Notes: generated from the sequence alone by a model not told the origin. A DNA stretch of 37,391 nt from Microcaldota archaeon (GCA_021816885.1 JAKAWS010000011.1:1-37391); one strand, 5' to 3'; shown: positions 23,958 through 31,473, counted from the first letter of the stretch. Program-made: numbers and translations.

Positions 23958-24751
23958 AACTTGATTTAGAAGTATGCAGGGCAATTGCAATCCGTTATGG
24001 ACTCCCTCTTCAGTTTGTATTCAAAGAATTTCATCTTATGGACGTGATATCCCAAATAGTTGCACTTACGGTTTTGGAACCAAACTCGTTGGTATTCAAA
24101 GGAGGTACGGCGCTTAGTAAAGCATACATGCAAAAAACGCAGAGGTTTTCAGAGGACGCAGACTTTGATTTGGTAACCGAGAATGCGAGGAAAGATATGC
24201 CTGATTTCTGCAAGAAGCTTGCAGGCGGAATTAAGGGCTACAAGATAACGGAATTCCGCAGGATACGCTCCACGATGCAGTTTTACTGTGAATACGAGAC
24301 GCCTTTTGGCGGCATCGATCATGTCAGAGTCGATGTCGCGCCAAAGAAGCTTCTAATAGCGAAGCCTTTAGAAAGTCGCCAGATAGTTTCCGAGTTTACA
24401 CAATCCTCCATAAGCGGAATGCGCATATATTCGATAGAGGATTTAACCGCGCGCAAGATGAATGCTCTTGCAACACGTGCAGAGGGCAAAGACCTATACG
24501 ATGTTCATGCCGCGTTGCAGATGTGCTCTAAAAAAGTGCTCAAAACCGCAATCGAGCTAATGTTAGAATCAGAAGACACTGGCGACACCGCTGAAGTGTT
24601 CCTGCAGAAAACTATTCTCCGCCTTAAAAAGAGCGACTCAAAGAAGATACGAAATATCACGAACCCATTTATCCCTGCAGCAAACCGGCCGAAAAGCTGG
24701 GAGGAACTGAAAAACGACCTGCTGTCGAAGTTCGAAGATCTGCAAAAGTAG
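23954..24751 (+). CDS. AbiEii-family nucleotidyltransferase toxin
   Basis: A 265-aa protein of the DNA polymerase beta-like nucleotidyltransferase fold. LVFKGGTALSKAYM (about 46-59) and RFSEDADFDLV (64-74) form the GGTAL(S)K and D-x-D active-site motifs that bind nucleotide and metal. RIYSIEDLTARKMNALATRAEGKDLYDV (about 155-182) gives the third conserved block with K...R...KD..D. Relatives transfer nucleotides to tRNA acceptor ends or similar targets and cause growth arrest. All motif residues are intact. It is translationally coupled to the AbiEi gene. It may defend against viruses or stabilise the island. Confidence 0.87.
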   Translation: MKLDLEVCRAIAIRYGLPLQFVFKEFHLMDVISQIVALTVLEPNSLVFKGGTALSKAYMQKTQRFSEDADFDLVTENARKDMPDFCKKLAGGIKGYKITEFRRIRSTMQFYCEYETPFGGIDHVRVDVAPKKLLIAKPLESRQIVSEFTQSSISGMRIYSIEDLTARKMNALATRAEGKDLYDVHAALQMCSKKVLKTAIELMLESEDTGDTAEVFLQKTILRLKKSDSKKIRNITNPFIPAANRPKSWEELKNDLLSKFEDLQK

Positions 24752-24796
24752 CTCTTCCGTGCCCCTGAGCCTACTTTTTCTAGTGAATTTGCCGAT

Positions 24797-24871
24797 GGTG
24801 GAGCATGGCCAAACCTAAGTTCGGGGCATAGTCCTTTAGTGGTTCGAGAGTTCGAATCTCTCCCCCCTGCA
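24797..24871 (+). pseudogene. Decayed tRNA-Leu-like sequence
   Basis: The 3' 31 nt repeat the tRNA-Leu tail almost exactly (T arm GAGAG-TTCGAAT-CTCTC included). Further upstream, weaker matches keep the order of tRNA-Leu blocks (GGTGGAGCA, TGGCCAAA, CCTTTAGTGG). No GCAGGGG acceptor strand and no convincing anticodon arm remain, so it cannot be a working tRNA. It is either a decayed tRNA-Leu duplicate or the distal attachment site of an integrated element. Confidence 0.55.
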
Positions 24872-24877
24872 CATTCT
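24841..24877 (+). repeat. att-like repeat 2: duplicated tRNA-Leu 3' end
   Basis: Direct repeat of 23245-23281 (26 identical bases, then one extra C, then TGCA, then one missing T and CATTCT). Together the two copies bracket the AbiE module of about 1.6 kb. No integrase gene is present between them. Confidence 0.7.
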
Positions 24878-24887
24878 TTCACATTCT

Positions 24888-24966
24888 TATGACCACACAT
24901 TACTTAATTATGTGGTTTGTAGTCATTATGACCACAATATTTAAATATCTGTATATTGTAGTCATA
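24888..24966 (+). promoter_or_regulatory. Tandem 39-bp dyad operators over the Fic promoter
   Basis: Two head-to-tail copies of TATGACCACA-N20-TGTAGTCAT occur with a 39-bp period: half-sites at 24888-24897 and 24918-24926, then 24927-24936 and 24957-24966. The inner arms of copy 2 extend to 14 bp with one mismatch. Its centre is the TATA box (TTAAATAT, 24941-24948), 25 nt before ATG 24969. A repressor bound here would block transcription of the fic gene. Confidence 0.65.
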
Positions 24967-24968
24967 CT

Positions 24969-25883
24969 ATGGCATTCATAGAAAAGCAAAACCATGGCGG
25001 GCATTTGTACTATTATCTAGCAAAGAGCATACGAACTAAGGAGGGCAAGACCAAAAAATTTAGGATTCTTCTCGGCAGGGCACTTCCATCTAAAGCCGAA
25101 CTTCAAAAAGTGCTTGCACGACTTGATAAGATAGCGGCAAAGGAGCAGAGAATCGGTTGGCTATCTGACGAGACCATAGAGCGACTAGAGGATTTAAGGT
25201 CGTCGATATTGATATTTAAGAAAACCCCCGAAGATATTCTACCGAAGGACTTTTTGGTGCGCTTCACCTATAATACTAATGCAATAGAAGGCAATCGCCT
25301 CACCTTAAGGCAGACGGCTCTATTGCTCGCAGATAAAATCGCGCCAGAGGGAGCAAGCTCCAATGATGTAATCGAAGCATTAAACTCTGAAGATGCATGG
25401 GAGTTCATTAAGTCCTATAAAGGTCAATTCAACAATACGTTTCTGCTCAGGGTCCAATACCTGATAACGAAGAGCACATCATGCAGAATGCAAGGAAAAT
25501 ACAGAGATAACGAGGTAAGAATACTAGGGTCAGATTGGACTCCACCGCTACATTCTAAAGTGCCGGTCATGATGAATAAAATTTTCAGTGACTGCTCTAA
25601 ACAAAAGAGGGCTATGCATCCTGTAGAACTTGCCTCTTGGGCACACTGTAATATCGTCCAGGTACACCCGTTTACCGATGGTAACGGGAGGACTGCTAGG
25701 CTTATCATGAACTGGATGCTAATCAAGAATCACTTTCCGCCTGTTATCATAGAGGTCAAAAACAAAGAGCGCTATTACAATGCGATAGAAGAAGCCGATA
25801 AGGGCAAAACCGTCAATTTCGCCCATTTCGTCGCGCAGCAACTTCTTGAGCAGTATGTCACTAGCAGATCAGATACAAATTAG
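24969..25883 (+). CDS. fic: Fic-domain protein (AMPylator, class II-type inhibitory helix)
   Basis: A 304-aa protein. An N-terminal segment (GGHLYYYLAKSIRTKEGKTKKFRILLG) common in archaeal Fic proteins is followed by a helical region. The inhibitory motif TNAIEGN (about 102-108, S/T-xxx-E-G/N) precedes the Fic core with HPFTDGNGRTAR (about 236-247), the catalytic HxFx(D/E)GNGRxxR loop. His, Asp, Gly, Asn and Arg are all present, so AMP transfer from ATP to a protein hydroxyl is expected, with autoinhibition by the Glu finger. No separate antitoxin gene is adjacent, which fits the built-in inhibitor. The promoter has two tandem dyads, but the protein shows no clear C-terminal HTH, so its repressor is unknown. 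Confidence 0.9.
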   Translation: MAFIEKQNHGGHLYYYLAKSIRTKEGKTKKFRILLGRALPSKAELQKVLARLDKIAAKEQRIGWLSDETIERLEDLRSSILIFKKTPEDILPKDFLVRFTYNTNAIEGNRLTLRQTALLLADKIAPEGASSNDVIEALNSEDAWEFIKSYKGQFNNTFLLRVQYLITKSTSCRMQGKYRDNEVRILGSDWTPPLHSKVPVMMNKIFSDCSKQKRAMHPVELASWAHCNIVQVHPFTDGNGRTARLIMNWMLIKNHFPPVIIEVKNKERYYNAIEEADKGKTVNFAHFVAQQLLEQYVTSRSDTN

Positions 25884-25913
25884 CCGAGTTCAAATCTCTT
25901 TCCTACGCCTGCA
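25884..25913 (+). repeat. Third, decayed tRNA 3'-end-like segment
   Basis: Directly after the fic stop codon comes CCGAGTTCAAATCTCTTTCC then TACGCCTGCA, resembling the tRNA-Leu tail (GAGAGTTCGAATCTCTCCCC-TGCA), with the T-loop box GTTCAAATC and the TGCA end retained. Identity is clearly lower than between the first two copies, so this is a suggestion of an older island boundary. Confidence 0.35.
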
Positions 25914-25945
25914 AGACCCAATCCGCCAGGTTTTTCATCCACGGA

Positions 25946-25973
25946 CCGTATATTATCCGTATAATATATACGG
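25946..25973. promoter_or_regulatory. Orphan dyad/direct-repeat element
   Basis: CCGTATATTAT is followed at once by CCGTATAATAT and then ATACGG, giving both a direct repeat and an inverted repeat. A TATA-like GTTTAAATTA follows at about 25977, yet no plus-strand gene starts downstream. It looks like the operator of a lost gene, or a regulatory end for the minus-strand rhodanese gene. Confidence 0.35.
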
Positions 25974-26019
25974 ACTGTTTAAATTATCTAAATCAAAGAA
26001 GCGTATCTACAGACTAAAA

Positions 26020-26382
26020 TCAAAGATTCTTTCCAGAGAGCTTTGTTATTCCCCCTTCGAGATGGTATGTGTTTATCTTATGCGCCTTTTGCAGGAAGTC
26101 GGATATAAAATGGGATGTCCTTCCGTGATAGCACAACAGGACATGGTCTTTCAAATCTGCGAGCTCCGTCGCTTCCTTGTAAAGCAAATCTTCCGGATCT
26201 AGCCTCATTATCATCTTTCTTTCCACATTAAGTATCTTGCTTATCTTATAAATCGGTTCGACGCCAAGCCATACAAAACGCGAATTCTTTCTGTCAGCAA
26301 TCATAACAGCTTCCTCGAGTCCAATAGATCTTTTCTTGCCGGTCGCTTCATCTCTCATGTAATCCATCCCATTCAAATCCAT
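26020..26382 (-). CDS. Rhodanese-like protein
   Basis: A 120-aa single rhodanese domain. Near the C-terminus, DHVLLCYHGRTSHFISDFL holds the active-site loop C-x-x-G-R-(T)S with Cys84, and YHLEGGITKL is the conserved 'v..L.GGi..l' end. The N-terminal third (residues 1-40) deviates from typical rhodaneses. Such proteins transfer sulfane sulfur to cyanide, thioredoxin or sulfur carriers, or act as regulatory phosphatase-like domains; the partner is unknown here. On the minus strand a TATA-like TTTTATATC (26399-26409) lies ~20-25 nt before ATG 26382. It is divergent from the OB-fold gene. Confidence 0.75.
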   Translation of the reverse strand: MDLNGMDYMRDEATGKKRSIGLEEAVMIADRKNSRFVWLGVEPIYKISKILNVERKMIMRLDPEDLLYKEATELADLKDHVLLCYHGRTSHFISDFLQKAHKINTYHLEGGITKLSGKNL

Positions 26383-26480
26383 TACTGAGAGTATGCCAGA
26401 TATAAAAGGTTTTCTGTAAAGAAAGTTTCTTCAGATATGGGAGCGTCTTTCTGCCATATATTTATAAATATCAGCCCCTA

Positions 26481-27206
26481 ATGCCGATTATGGAAGGCGC
26501 GGGGTGGGTTGACAGCATGTCAGGCATGATAACCCGGACTCAGGCATCCCGCCTTGCAGATCGCAATATCGGCACGGTGCCTGCCAAAACGTTAAACGCC
26601 AAAGACCTGATTGCCATGTCAGCAGCTGAGCTAGGGCAGATTTATGGGGTATCGGCAGAGGACAAAATATACCGTGTATTCAACCAAACAGTAAGCATTG
26701 GAGCAAAACGCCTTCAGAAACACAGGGTGATAGTTATAGGGGAGGAAGGCGACACAGTAAAGCTAAATCTTAACGGGCGTGCATCTGAGCAGGCGGACAC
26801 ACTTCCCCTTGTAGTCGGTGATCGAATAAGGATAGACGACCTCATATTTGATAGCTCACACCAGACTTTGTATAGCACCGTGGCGTCCAATATGCAGTTA
26901 ATAGAACTTAATGCTGACAGCACTTCGGGGCCGTCCCGCTTCAACGGAGTGGTCGACAGCGTAGAGCCAAGCAGCATCAGTCCGAAAGAGGAGTTGGTTA
27001 TCAGGGCGCACGACGATTCTGGCAGCGTGATTGTGGCGGTATCCGACCATCAGGCAGTCTCTGACATGAAAAAAGGGGATGCAATCCTAATAGAGTTCTG
27101 CAGCATCCGAGAAAAAGGGGGGTGGCGCGAAATCTTCGCAAACAGGGATTCACGCATACTCAATCTGGCCTCTTGTACCTCTTCCCGAATTCGGCATACT
27201 CCTTGA
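26481..27206 (+). CDS. Tandem OB-fold protein, RPA/SSB-like
   Basis: A 241-aa protein. Following a helical N-terminus (~70 aa), two beta-rich modules appear: HRVIVIGEEGDTVKLNLNG...LVVGDRIRIDDLIF (about 80-130) and RFNGVVDSVEPSS...LVIRAHDDSGSVIVAVSD...MKKGDAILIEFCSIRE (about 153-212). Both show the OB-fold order of strands and the 'GD.i.i' turn found in archaeal RPA-like single-stranded DNA binders. No zinc finger is seen. ATG 26490 or ATG 26517 are possible alternative starts, since the TATA box at 26459-26468 puts the transcription start near 26487. The 3' end overlaps the convergent AAA+ gene by 47 nt. Nucleic-acid binding is inferred from fold pattern only. Confidence 0.6.
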   Translation: MPIMEGAGWVDSMSGMITRTQASRLADRNIGTVPAKTLNAKDLIAMSAAELGQIYGVSAEDKIYRVFNQTVSIGAKRLQKHRVIVIGEEGDTVKLNLNGRASEQADTLPLVVGDRIRIDDLIFDSSHQTLYSTVASNMQLIELNADSTSGPSRFNGVVDSVEPSSISPKEELVIRAHDDSGSVIVAVSDHQAVSDMKKGDAILIEFCSIREKGGWREIFANRDSRILNLASCTSSRIRHTP

Positions 27207-29898
27207 TGTCTTCTGCGCTTATTGAAGGCGTCACGGCATTTATCGATTCTTTTACCATATCCTGCGTTACCATGGAGTTTGGACCGCCCTGCATTACCTT
27301 GCGCATTGCCTTTCTCTTTGCGGAATTGCATATGGCAGCTATGTCGGCACCGCTATAATTAACCGTCATCTTGGCGAGCATGTCGAAATCGATGTTGCCA
27401 AGCGGTGCGCCTCTCAAGAACCTGACAAACATGAGCTTTCTCGTATTGAGTTTCGGCGGTCCCACATAGACGAGCTTGTCAAACCTGCCCGGTCTGAGCA
27501 AAGCAGGGTCAATGAAGCTTGGCTTGTTAGTGGTAGCTACGACCATCATTCCAGCGGAGCCTCTCATTCCATCCATCTGCTTTAAGAATTCTGATATTAT
27601 TTCATTAGCCATCTCTGCGTCAGCTCCGCGAGTGCTGACAAATCCGTCTATCTCATCTATGAAGAGTATCGAAGGCTTGTTCTCCTGCGCTCTGTAAAAA
27701 TACTCCTTTATGACAGCCGGGGCGTTTGCTGCCCCCGCTCTAATCACCTCGGAACTGTCCAGCTCTATCATGCTTATACCATCCACGCTCTTGCTGATAG
27801 TCTTCATCATCATCGTCTTGCCGGTGCCGGGCGGTCCATATATCAGTATGCCATTCGTATTCCTGACATCGTAGCTCTTCGCCAGCTCGGGGTGTGTCAG
27901 GACATCCATCGACTCCACTATCGTCTTCTTGAAGCTGTCATATCCCACTACTGCGTCCATGCTGATGTTCGGTGCAGACTCCTCCGCCACGATGTTGTGT
28001 ACACGTTCGAAGTCCTTCTTGAATTTTTCATACTCTTCTATCTGGACAAGCCTCGTCGAGGGCTTTGTGCTCTTTATAGCGCGCTCCAGGTCGCCGTTAG
28101 TGATCTTCAGCATCTTATGCATTTCTACAGCATCCCTGGCGACCTTTTGTGACGTCGCTTCGCACAGGTTTTTTATGTCGGCGCCGCTTAGCCTTTCCGA
28201 CATGTTTGCAAGGCGCTTCAAGTCAATGTCTTTCGAGACCGGAAGTTTGGAGAGGTACATGCCGAATATCTTCTCCCTTCCGTCCTCGTCCGGCAACGGT
28301 ATGTATATCGACCTGTCAAACCTTCCGGATCTTAGCAAAGCCGGATCTATGAAATTGGGCTTGTTTGTGGCACCTACGACTATGACTTTATCGAGTTTTT
28401 GAAAGCCGTCCAGTTCCTCAAGGAGTTGAGAAAGCACATGCTTGTGCGCCTCGTCGCCTTCCACATCCCTGCTCGTGCCCACTGCGTCTATCTCGTCTAC
28501 GAAGAGCACGCACGGGGAGTTCTTCTTTGCGATTGTGAATATCTGCGAGAGTTTCTTCTCGGATTCGCCAGAGTACGCAGAGATAAGGCTTGGTGCAGCA
28601 ATCCTGTAAAACCCGAAATGTATCTCGTTTGCAAGCGCCCTCATCAGCATCGTCTTTCCATTTCCAGGAGGCCCGAAAAGCAGCACTCCCTTTACAGGCT
28701 TTATCCCGTACTTTCTGGAAACTCCTCTTTGCTCTATCGGCCCGATTATGGATCGCATCATCTCCTTCTTCACCTCGGTGTAGTCTGCTATATCATCGAA
28801 AGTCTCGTTTGTGCCCTCGCTCTGTAGGTCCTCGAACGACTCTCCAAATTTCATCCTGATGTCGCGTTTTCTCACTTCAAGCGCTTTGAATACGTCAAAG
28901 TTGTAGAGCTCGAGTAGATATACGCCTAATGGGCATATGAAGAAGCTGAATATCGCAAATTCCCCTATTCCGTTTGTCAGGCTGGCAGGAGAGAGCGCTA
29001 TGAATACTACGGGATAGATAATCCCTAGGATGCTTGCCTTGACTGCACGGTATTTAGAGCGCTCCGATATCCCAAGGCGCTCTATGGCGAAGAACATGCC
29101 TATTGTGACCGCTAGCTGCACTAGGTACAAAGGCTGCCGGAAAAGCAGTGCGATGAGCAGCACGAATATATTAGATATGTCTGCCAGTACCTTCTGGCTC
29201 AGGAAGACGCCAAGCCCGGAGCCTGTCTTAGCTACAAAATCAGAGAGCACAAGCCTTCCCTTCGAGGCAATAGTGAAACTTAGGGAACTGCCAAGCGCGC
29301 CGCTTCCTATTGAACCTATGCTCTTTGTGGTGTTGTATACTATGTAAGCGTTGTTCTGTATGCCCATGCTCGCAGAGAAAGCTATTATTCCGATAAAGAT
29401 CAGCACAGCCACAATCGCCCCTCTCTTGAAGCCGACCAGCAACGGAGTAAGGATAAGGAAAGGTATGAAGAATATCCTGCCTATGAAAGAAAAGCTCAGT
29501 GTGAGGAGGGTAAAAGCAAGGATTATGCTCCTATAATGCATATAACCGAGTATCATGGTCGCTGTAAAGAAGAATAAGTATATCCATCCGAGAGCGGGCG
29601 CTTGATACATCACTGCCGGGAAGACAAGCACAGCAAGTATAACCAGGCCAAGGAATGGGTGCTGCATCGCGGCGGCGAACAGCACTATTGCCAAAACGGC
29701 GGCGATTGCTACAGGGTAATACGGCACCCCCCATGCGACAGATAGGAAAGCAGCGAATATGATGGCAGCATCTATAAAACGCCAGTCTGCGACGATACTC
29801 TGGATTGTGTCCTTCATATTGTAGATAAAGATGGGCAGTCCTACTGCTTTCTGACTATGCACAGCTCCGACGGCGCCATCTTTTCCCATGCAAACCAC
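27160..29898 (-). CDS. Membrane-anchored tandem AAA+ ATPase (CDC48/p97-like D1-D2 with polytopic N-terminal domain)
   Basis: A 912-aa protein from GTG 29898 (ATG 29889 or ATG 29817 are alternatives). Residues ~41-335 hold roughly 8-10 hydrophobic helices. A linker leads to D1 with Walker A GPPGNGKT (409-416), Walker B VLFVDEID (464-471), sensor region VVGATNKPNFIDPALL and arginine finger RSGRFDR. D2 follows with GPPGTGKT (688-695), ILFIDEID (744-751) and RPGRFDK. Both modules look competent for ATP hydrolysis. The CDC48 N-domain is missing and replaced by the membrane domain; no HExxH protease motif (as in FtsH) and no Lon-type Ser/Lys protease domain are present. I infer a membrane-protein extraction or unfolding machine that may feed a separate protease or the proteasome. 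Most archaeal CDC48 homologs are soluble. Confidence 0.88.
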   Translation of the reverse strand: MVCMGKDGAVGAVHSQKAVGLPIFIYNMKDTIQSIVADWRFIDAAIIFAAFLSVAWGVPYYPVAIAAVLAIVLFAAAMQHPFLGLVILAVLVFPAVMYQAPALGWIYLFFFTATMILGYMHYRSIILAFTLLTLSFSFIGRIFFIPFLILTPLLVGFKRGAIVAVLIFIGIIAFSASMGIQNNAYIVYNTTKSIGSIGSGALGSSLSFTIASKGRLVLSDFVAKTGSGLGVFLSQKVLADISNIFVLLIALLFRQPLYLVQLAVTIGMFFAIERLGISERSKYRAVKASILGIIYPVVFIALSPASLTNGIGEFAIFSFFICPLGVYLLELYNFDVFKALEVRKRDIRMKFGESFEDLQSEGTNETFDDIADYTEVKKEMMRSIIGPIEQRGVSRKYGIKPVKGVLLFGPPGNGKTMLMRALANEIHFGFYRIAAPSLISAYSGESEKKLSQIFTIAKKNSPCVLFVDEIDAVGTSRDVEGDEAHKHVLSQLLEELDGFQKLDKVIVVGATNKPNFIDPALLRSGRFDRSIYIPLPDEDGREKIFGMYLSKLPVSKDIDLKRLANMSERLSGADIKNLCEATSQKVARDAVEMHKMLKITNGDLERAIKSTKPSTRLVQIEEYEKFKKDFERVHNIVAEESAPNISMDAVVGYDSFKKTIVESMDVLTHPELAKSYDVRNTNGILIYGPPGTGKTMMMKTISKSVDGISMIELDSSEVIRAGAANAPAVIKEYFYRAQENKPSILFIDEIDGFVSTRGADAEMANEIISEFLKQMDGMRGSAGMMVVATTNKPSFIDPALLRPGRFDKLVYVGPPKLNTRKLMFVRFLRGAPLGNIDFDMLAKMTVNYSGADIAAICNSAKRKAMRKVMQGGPNSMVTQDMVKESINAVTPSISAEDIKEYAEFGKRYKRPD

Positions 29899-29987
29899 TA
29901 TTAATATTATGTCGCCACAACCTATAAATGTAAATGCAGCAATCTAAAAGGGAATGGAAAATATAAATCCATGCCTGATACATATTG

Positions 29988-30081
29988 CCCCTTGTAGCTC
30001 AATGGTAGAGCGACCGGCTGTAGCCTGATGTTCCGTAAGGAAGAAACCGGTAGGTTGGGTGTTCAAATCACTCCAAGGGGA
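29988..30081 (+). tRNA. tRNA-Tyr (GUA anticodon) with 22-nt intron
   Basis: Acceptor CCCCTTG pairs with CAAGGGG (30074-30080), discriminator A. C1-G72 is the archaeal tRNA-Tyr identity pair. The D arm is GCTC-AATGGTA-GAGC. Anticodon stem ACCGG (30013-30017) pairs with CCGGT (30047-30051), around loop CTGTAG plus A, anticodon GTA. The intron lies after position 37, about 30024-30045. The T arm is GGGTG-TTCAAAT-CACTC. A TATA box ATATAAAT is at 29961-29968. No CCA encoded. Confidence 0.94.
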
Positions 30082-30097
30082 AAGTTTAACAAAGTGA

Positions 30098-31448
30098 GCG
30101 GGAAATCCTACACTCTTTAGGGGCGGGATGAAAGCGAACCGCAGAAAGGCGTATAAACATGAATGATGAAACAAAAGACATGGATTCTGCAAGAGCCTAC
30201 AAGTTCCGAATCTATCCTGATGCAAAACGTCAATCAGGGATAGATTTACAATTACTCCTCTCAAAAGAGTTCTACAATCTGCTTCTCGAAAAGTCAATAA
30301 AATCTTATAAAGGGGGAAACAAAAAACTTTCAATAGCAACCCTAAACAGATTCGCAAAAGAGATAGAAAAGGATAAGAAATACCTGCAAATATACTCACA
30401 GACTAGGTGCGAAATAAAATACCGCATGTTGAAGGCATACCAAAACTTCTTCAGGAGATGCGATGAAAAGAAGAGAGGAAAGAAAGTAAAGGTAGGATTT
30501 CCGCGCTTCAAATCAAGGGACAGATATTGTAGCATAGTCTATCCACAGGATAACGGTTCGTTTTCAAGGAGGAAGGACAGATTGAGAGTCTCAAGAATAG
30601 GAACAATGAGAATAGATATGCACAGGAGCGTAGAAGGGGCGATAAAGACCCTCACCATAAAGAAAGATGCGGAAAACTACTACGCAATCTTTACGACGAT
30701 AAAAAAGACAGAGCTTCCAATAATAAAAGACATAAATCCAGTCGGTATAGATTTGGGTCTAAACTCCTTCATTGCCTTGTCAGACGGAACAAAAATAGAG
30801 AAACCGAAGTTCGTGACGAAGTCCAAAAAACATATCGCAAAGTGTCAGAGGATAATTGCAAGGAGAAACAAAGGCTCAAAAAGGAGGGAGCAGTCAAAAC
30901 TCAAACTTCAAAAGAAATGGGAACATACCACAAACCAATCAAACGACTTCGCACATAAGTTATCAGATAAACTTATAAATTCAGGATACACCTCGTTCGC
31001 AGTAGAAAAACTCGACATACAGAACATGGTAAAGAACCACAATCTTGCGCAGGCAATACATAACGCTTCATGGAACAGATTTGTGCAGATGCTTTCATAC
31101 AAGGCTGAAAGTGCTGGTATGAAGGTAATAAAGGTAAATCCGCAATATACATCCATGACCTGTAGTAATTGTGGTTGTATAAAGGAGATAGGAGATGAAA
31201 GGACATACAACTGCGGCATATGCGGGATGCGGATGGACAGGGACGTAAACGCATCGATAAATATACTCAAAAGAGCTAGGGAGGGACATTCCCGAAGTCA
31301 CGCTCAGGGAGATATGACCTCTGCGGTTCAACAGGAATTGAAAAGTCGCATCGACGAACTGAGAACTGATAAAACACATCCTTTGCAGAATGCAGTGATT
31401 GCATGAACGCAGAGGAAGTCCAACCGTTTACGGGTGGAAGGATGTCAC
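30098..31448 (+). mobile_element. IS200/IS605-family element, tnpB-only, second copy
   Basis: The left end (30098-30135) reads GCGGGAAATCC, a weak hairpin, then GGGATGAA. The right end has a near-perfect 8-bp hairpin (31420-31437) between GAGGAAG and GGATGTCAC (ends about 31448). Both ends match the element at 21772-23140 in layout and partly in sequence. It carries tnpB only. It sits exactly between tRNA-Tyr and tRNA-Asp. Outer limits are estimates. Confidence 0.78.
30159..31406 (+). CDS. tnpB: TnpB RNA-guided endonuclease, second paralog
   Basis: 415 aa from ATG 30159; ATG 30180 (MDSARAYKFRIYP) aligns with the start of the other TnpB and is equally likely. RuvC motifs: PVGIDLGLNSFIALSDG (Asp198), TSFAVEKLDIQNM (Glu), MDRDVNAS (Asp). 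Zinc ribbon: CSNCG and CGICG. All key residues are intact. It is similar to the 21785-23047 product along its whole length (for example RAYxFRIYPDAKRQ, VGFPRFKS and SIVYPQDNGSF in both) but differs in the first 100 residues and in the tail, so it is a diverged copy and not a recent transposition. Element maintenance by guided cleavage is the expected role. Confidence 0.95.
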   Translation: MNDETKDMDSARAYKFRIYPDAKRQSGIDLQLLLSKEFYNLLLEKSIKSYKGGNKKLSIATLNRFAKEIEKDKKYLQIYSQTRCEIKYRMLKAYQNFFRRCDEKKRGKKVKVGFPRFKSRDRYCSIVYPQDNGSFSRRKDRLRVSRIGTMRIDMHRSVEGAIKTLTIKKDAENYYAIFTTIKKTELPIIKDINPVGIDLGLNSFIALSDGTKIEKPKFVTKSKKHIAKCQRIIARRNKGSKRREQSKLKLQKKWEHTTNQSNDFAHKLSDKLINSGYTSFAVEKLDIQNMVKNHNLAQAIHNASWNRFVQMLSYKAESAGMKVIKVNPQYTSMTCSNCGCIKEIGDERTYNCGICGMRMDRDVNASINILKRAREGHSRSHAQGDMTSAVQQELKSRIDELRTDKTHPLQNAVIA

Positions 31449-31473
31449 AGCACAAGATGTGAAAGAAGAATAT

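Noticed and set aside
24797-24871. A second functional tRNA-Leu gene
   Set aside because: No acceptor 5' strand matches the CCCCCTGC tail and no proper anticodon arm can be drawn.
24888-24966. Possible start of a CRISPR array
   Set aside because: Only two repeat units exist, they are dyads with different interiors, and they overlap a TATA box at a gene start, so an operator explains them better.
25846-26202. 118-codon plus-strand frame overlapping the fic end and the rhodanese gene
   Set aside because: It starts inside fic, runs antisense through the rhodanese domain, and has no recognisable content.
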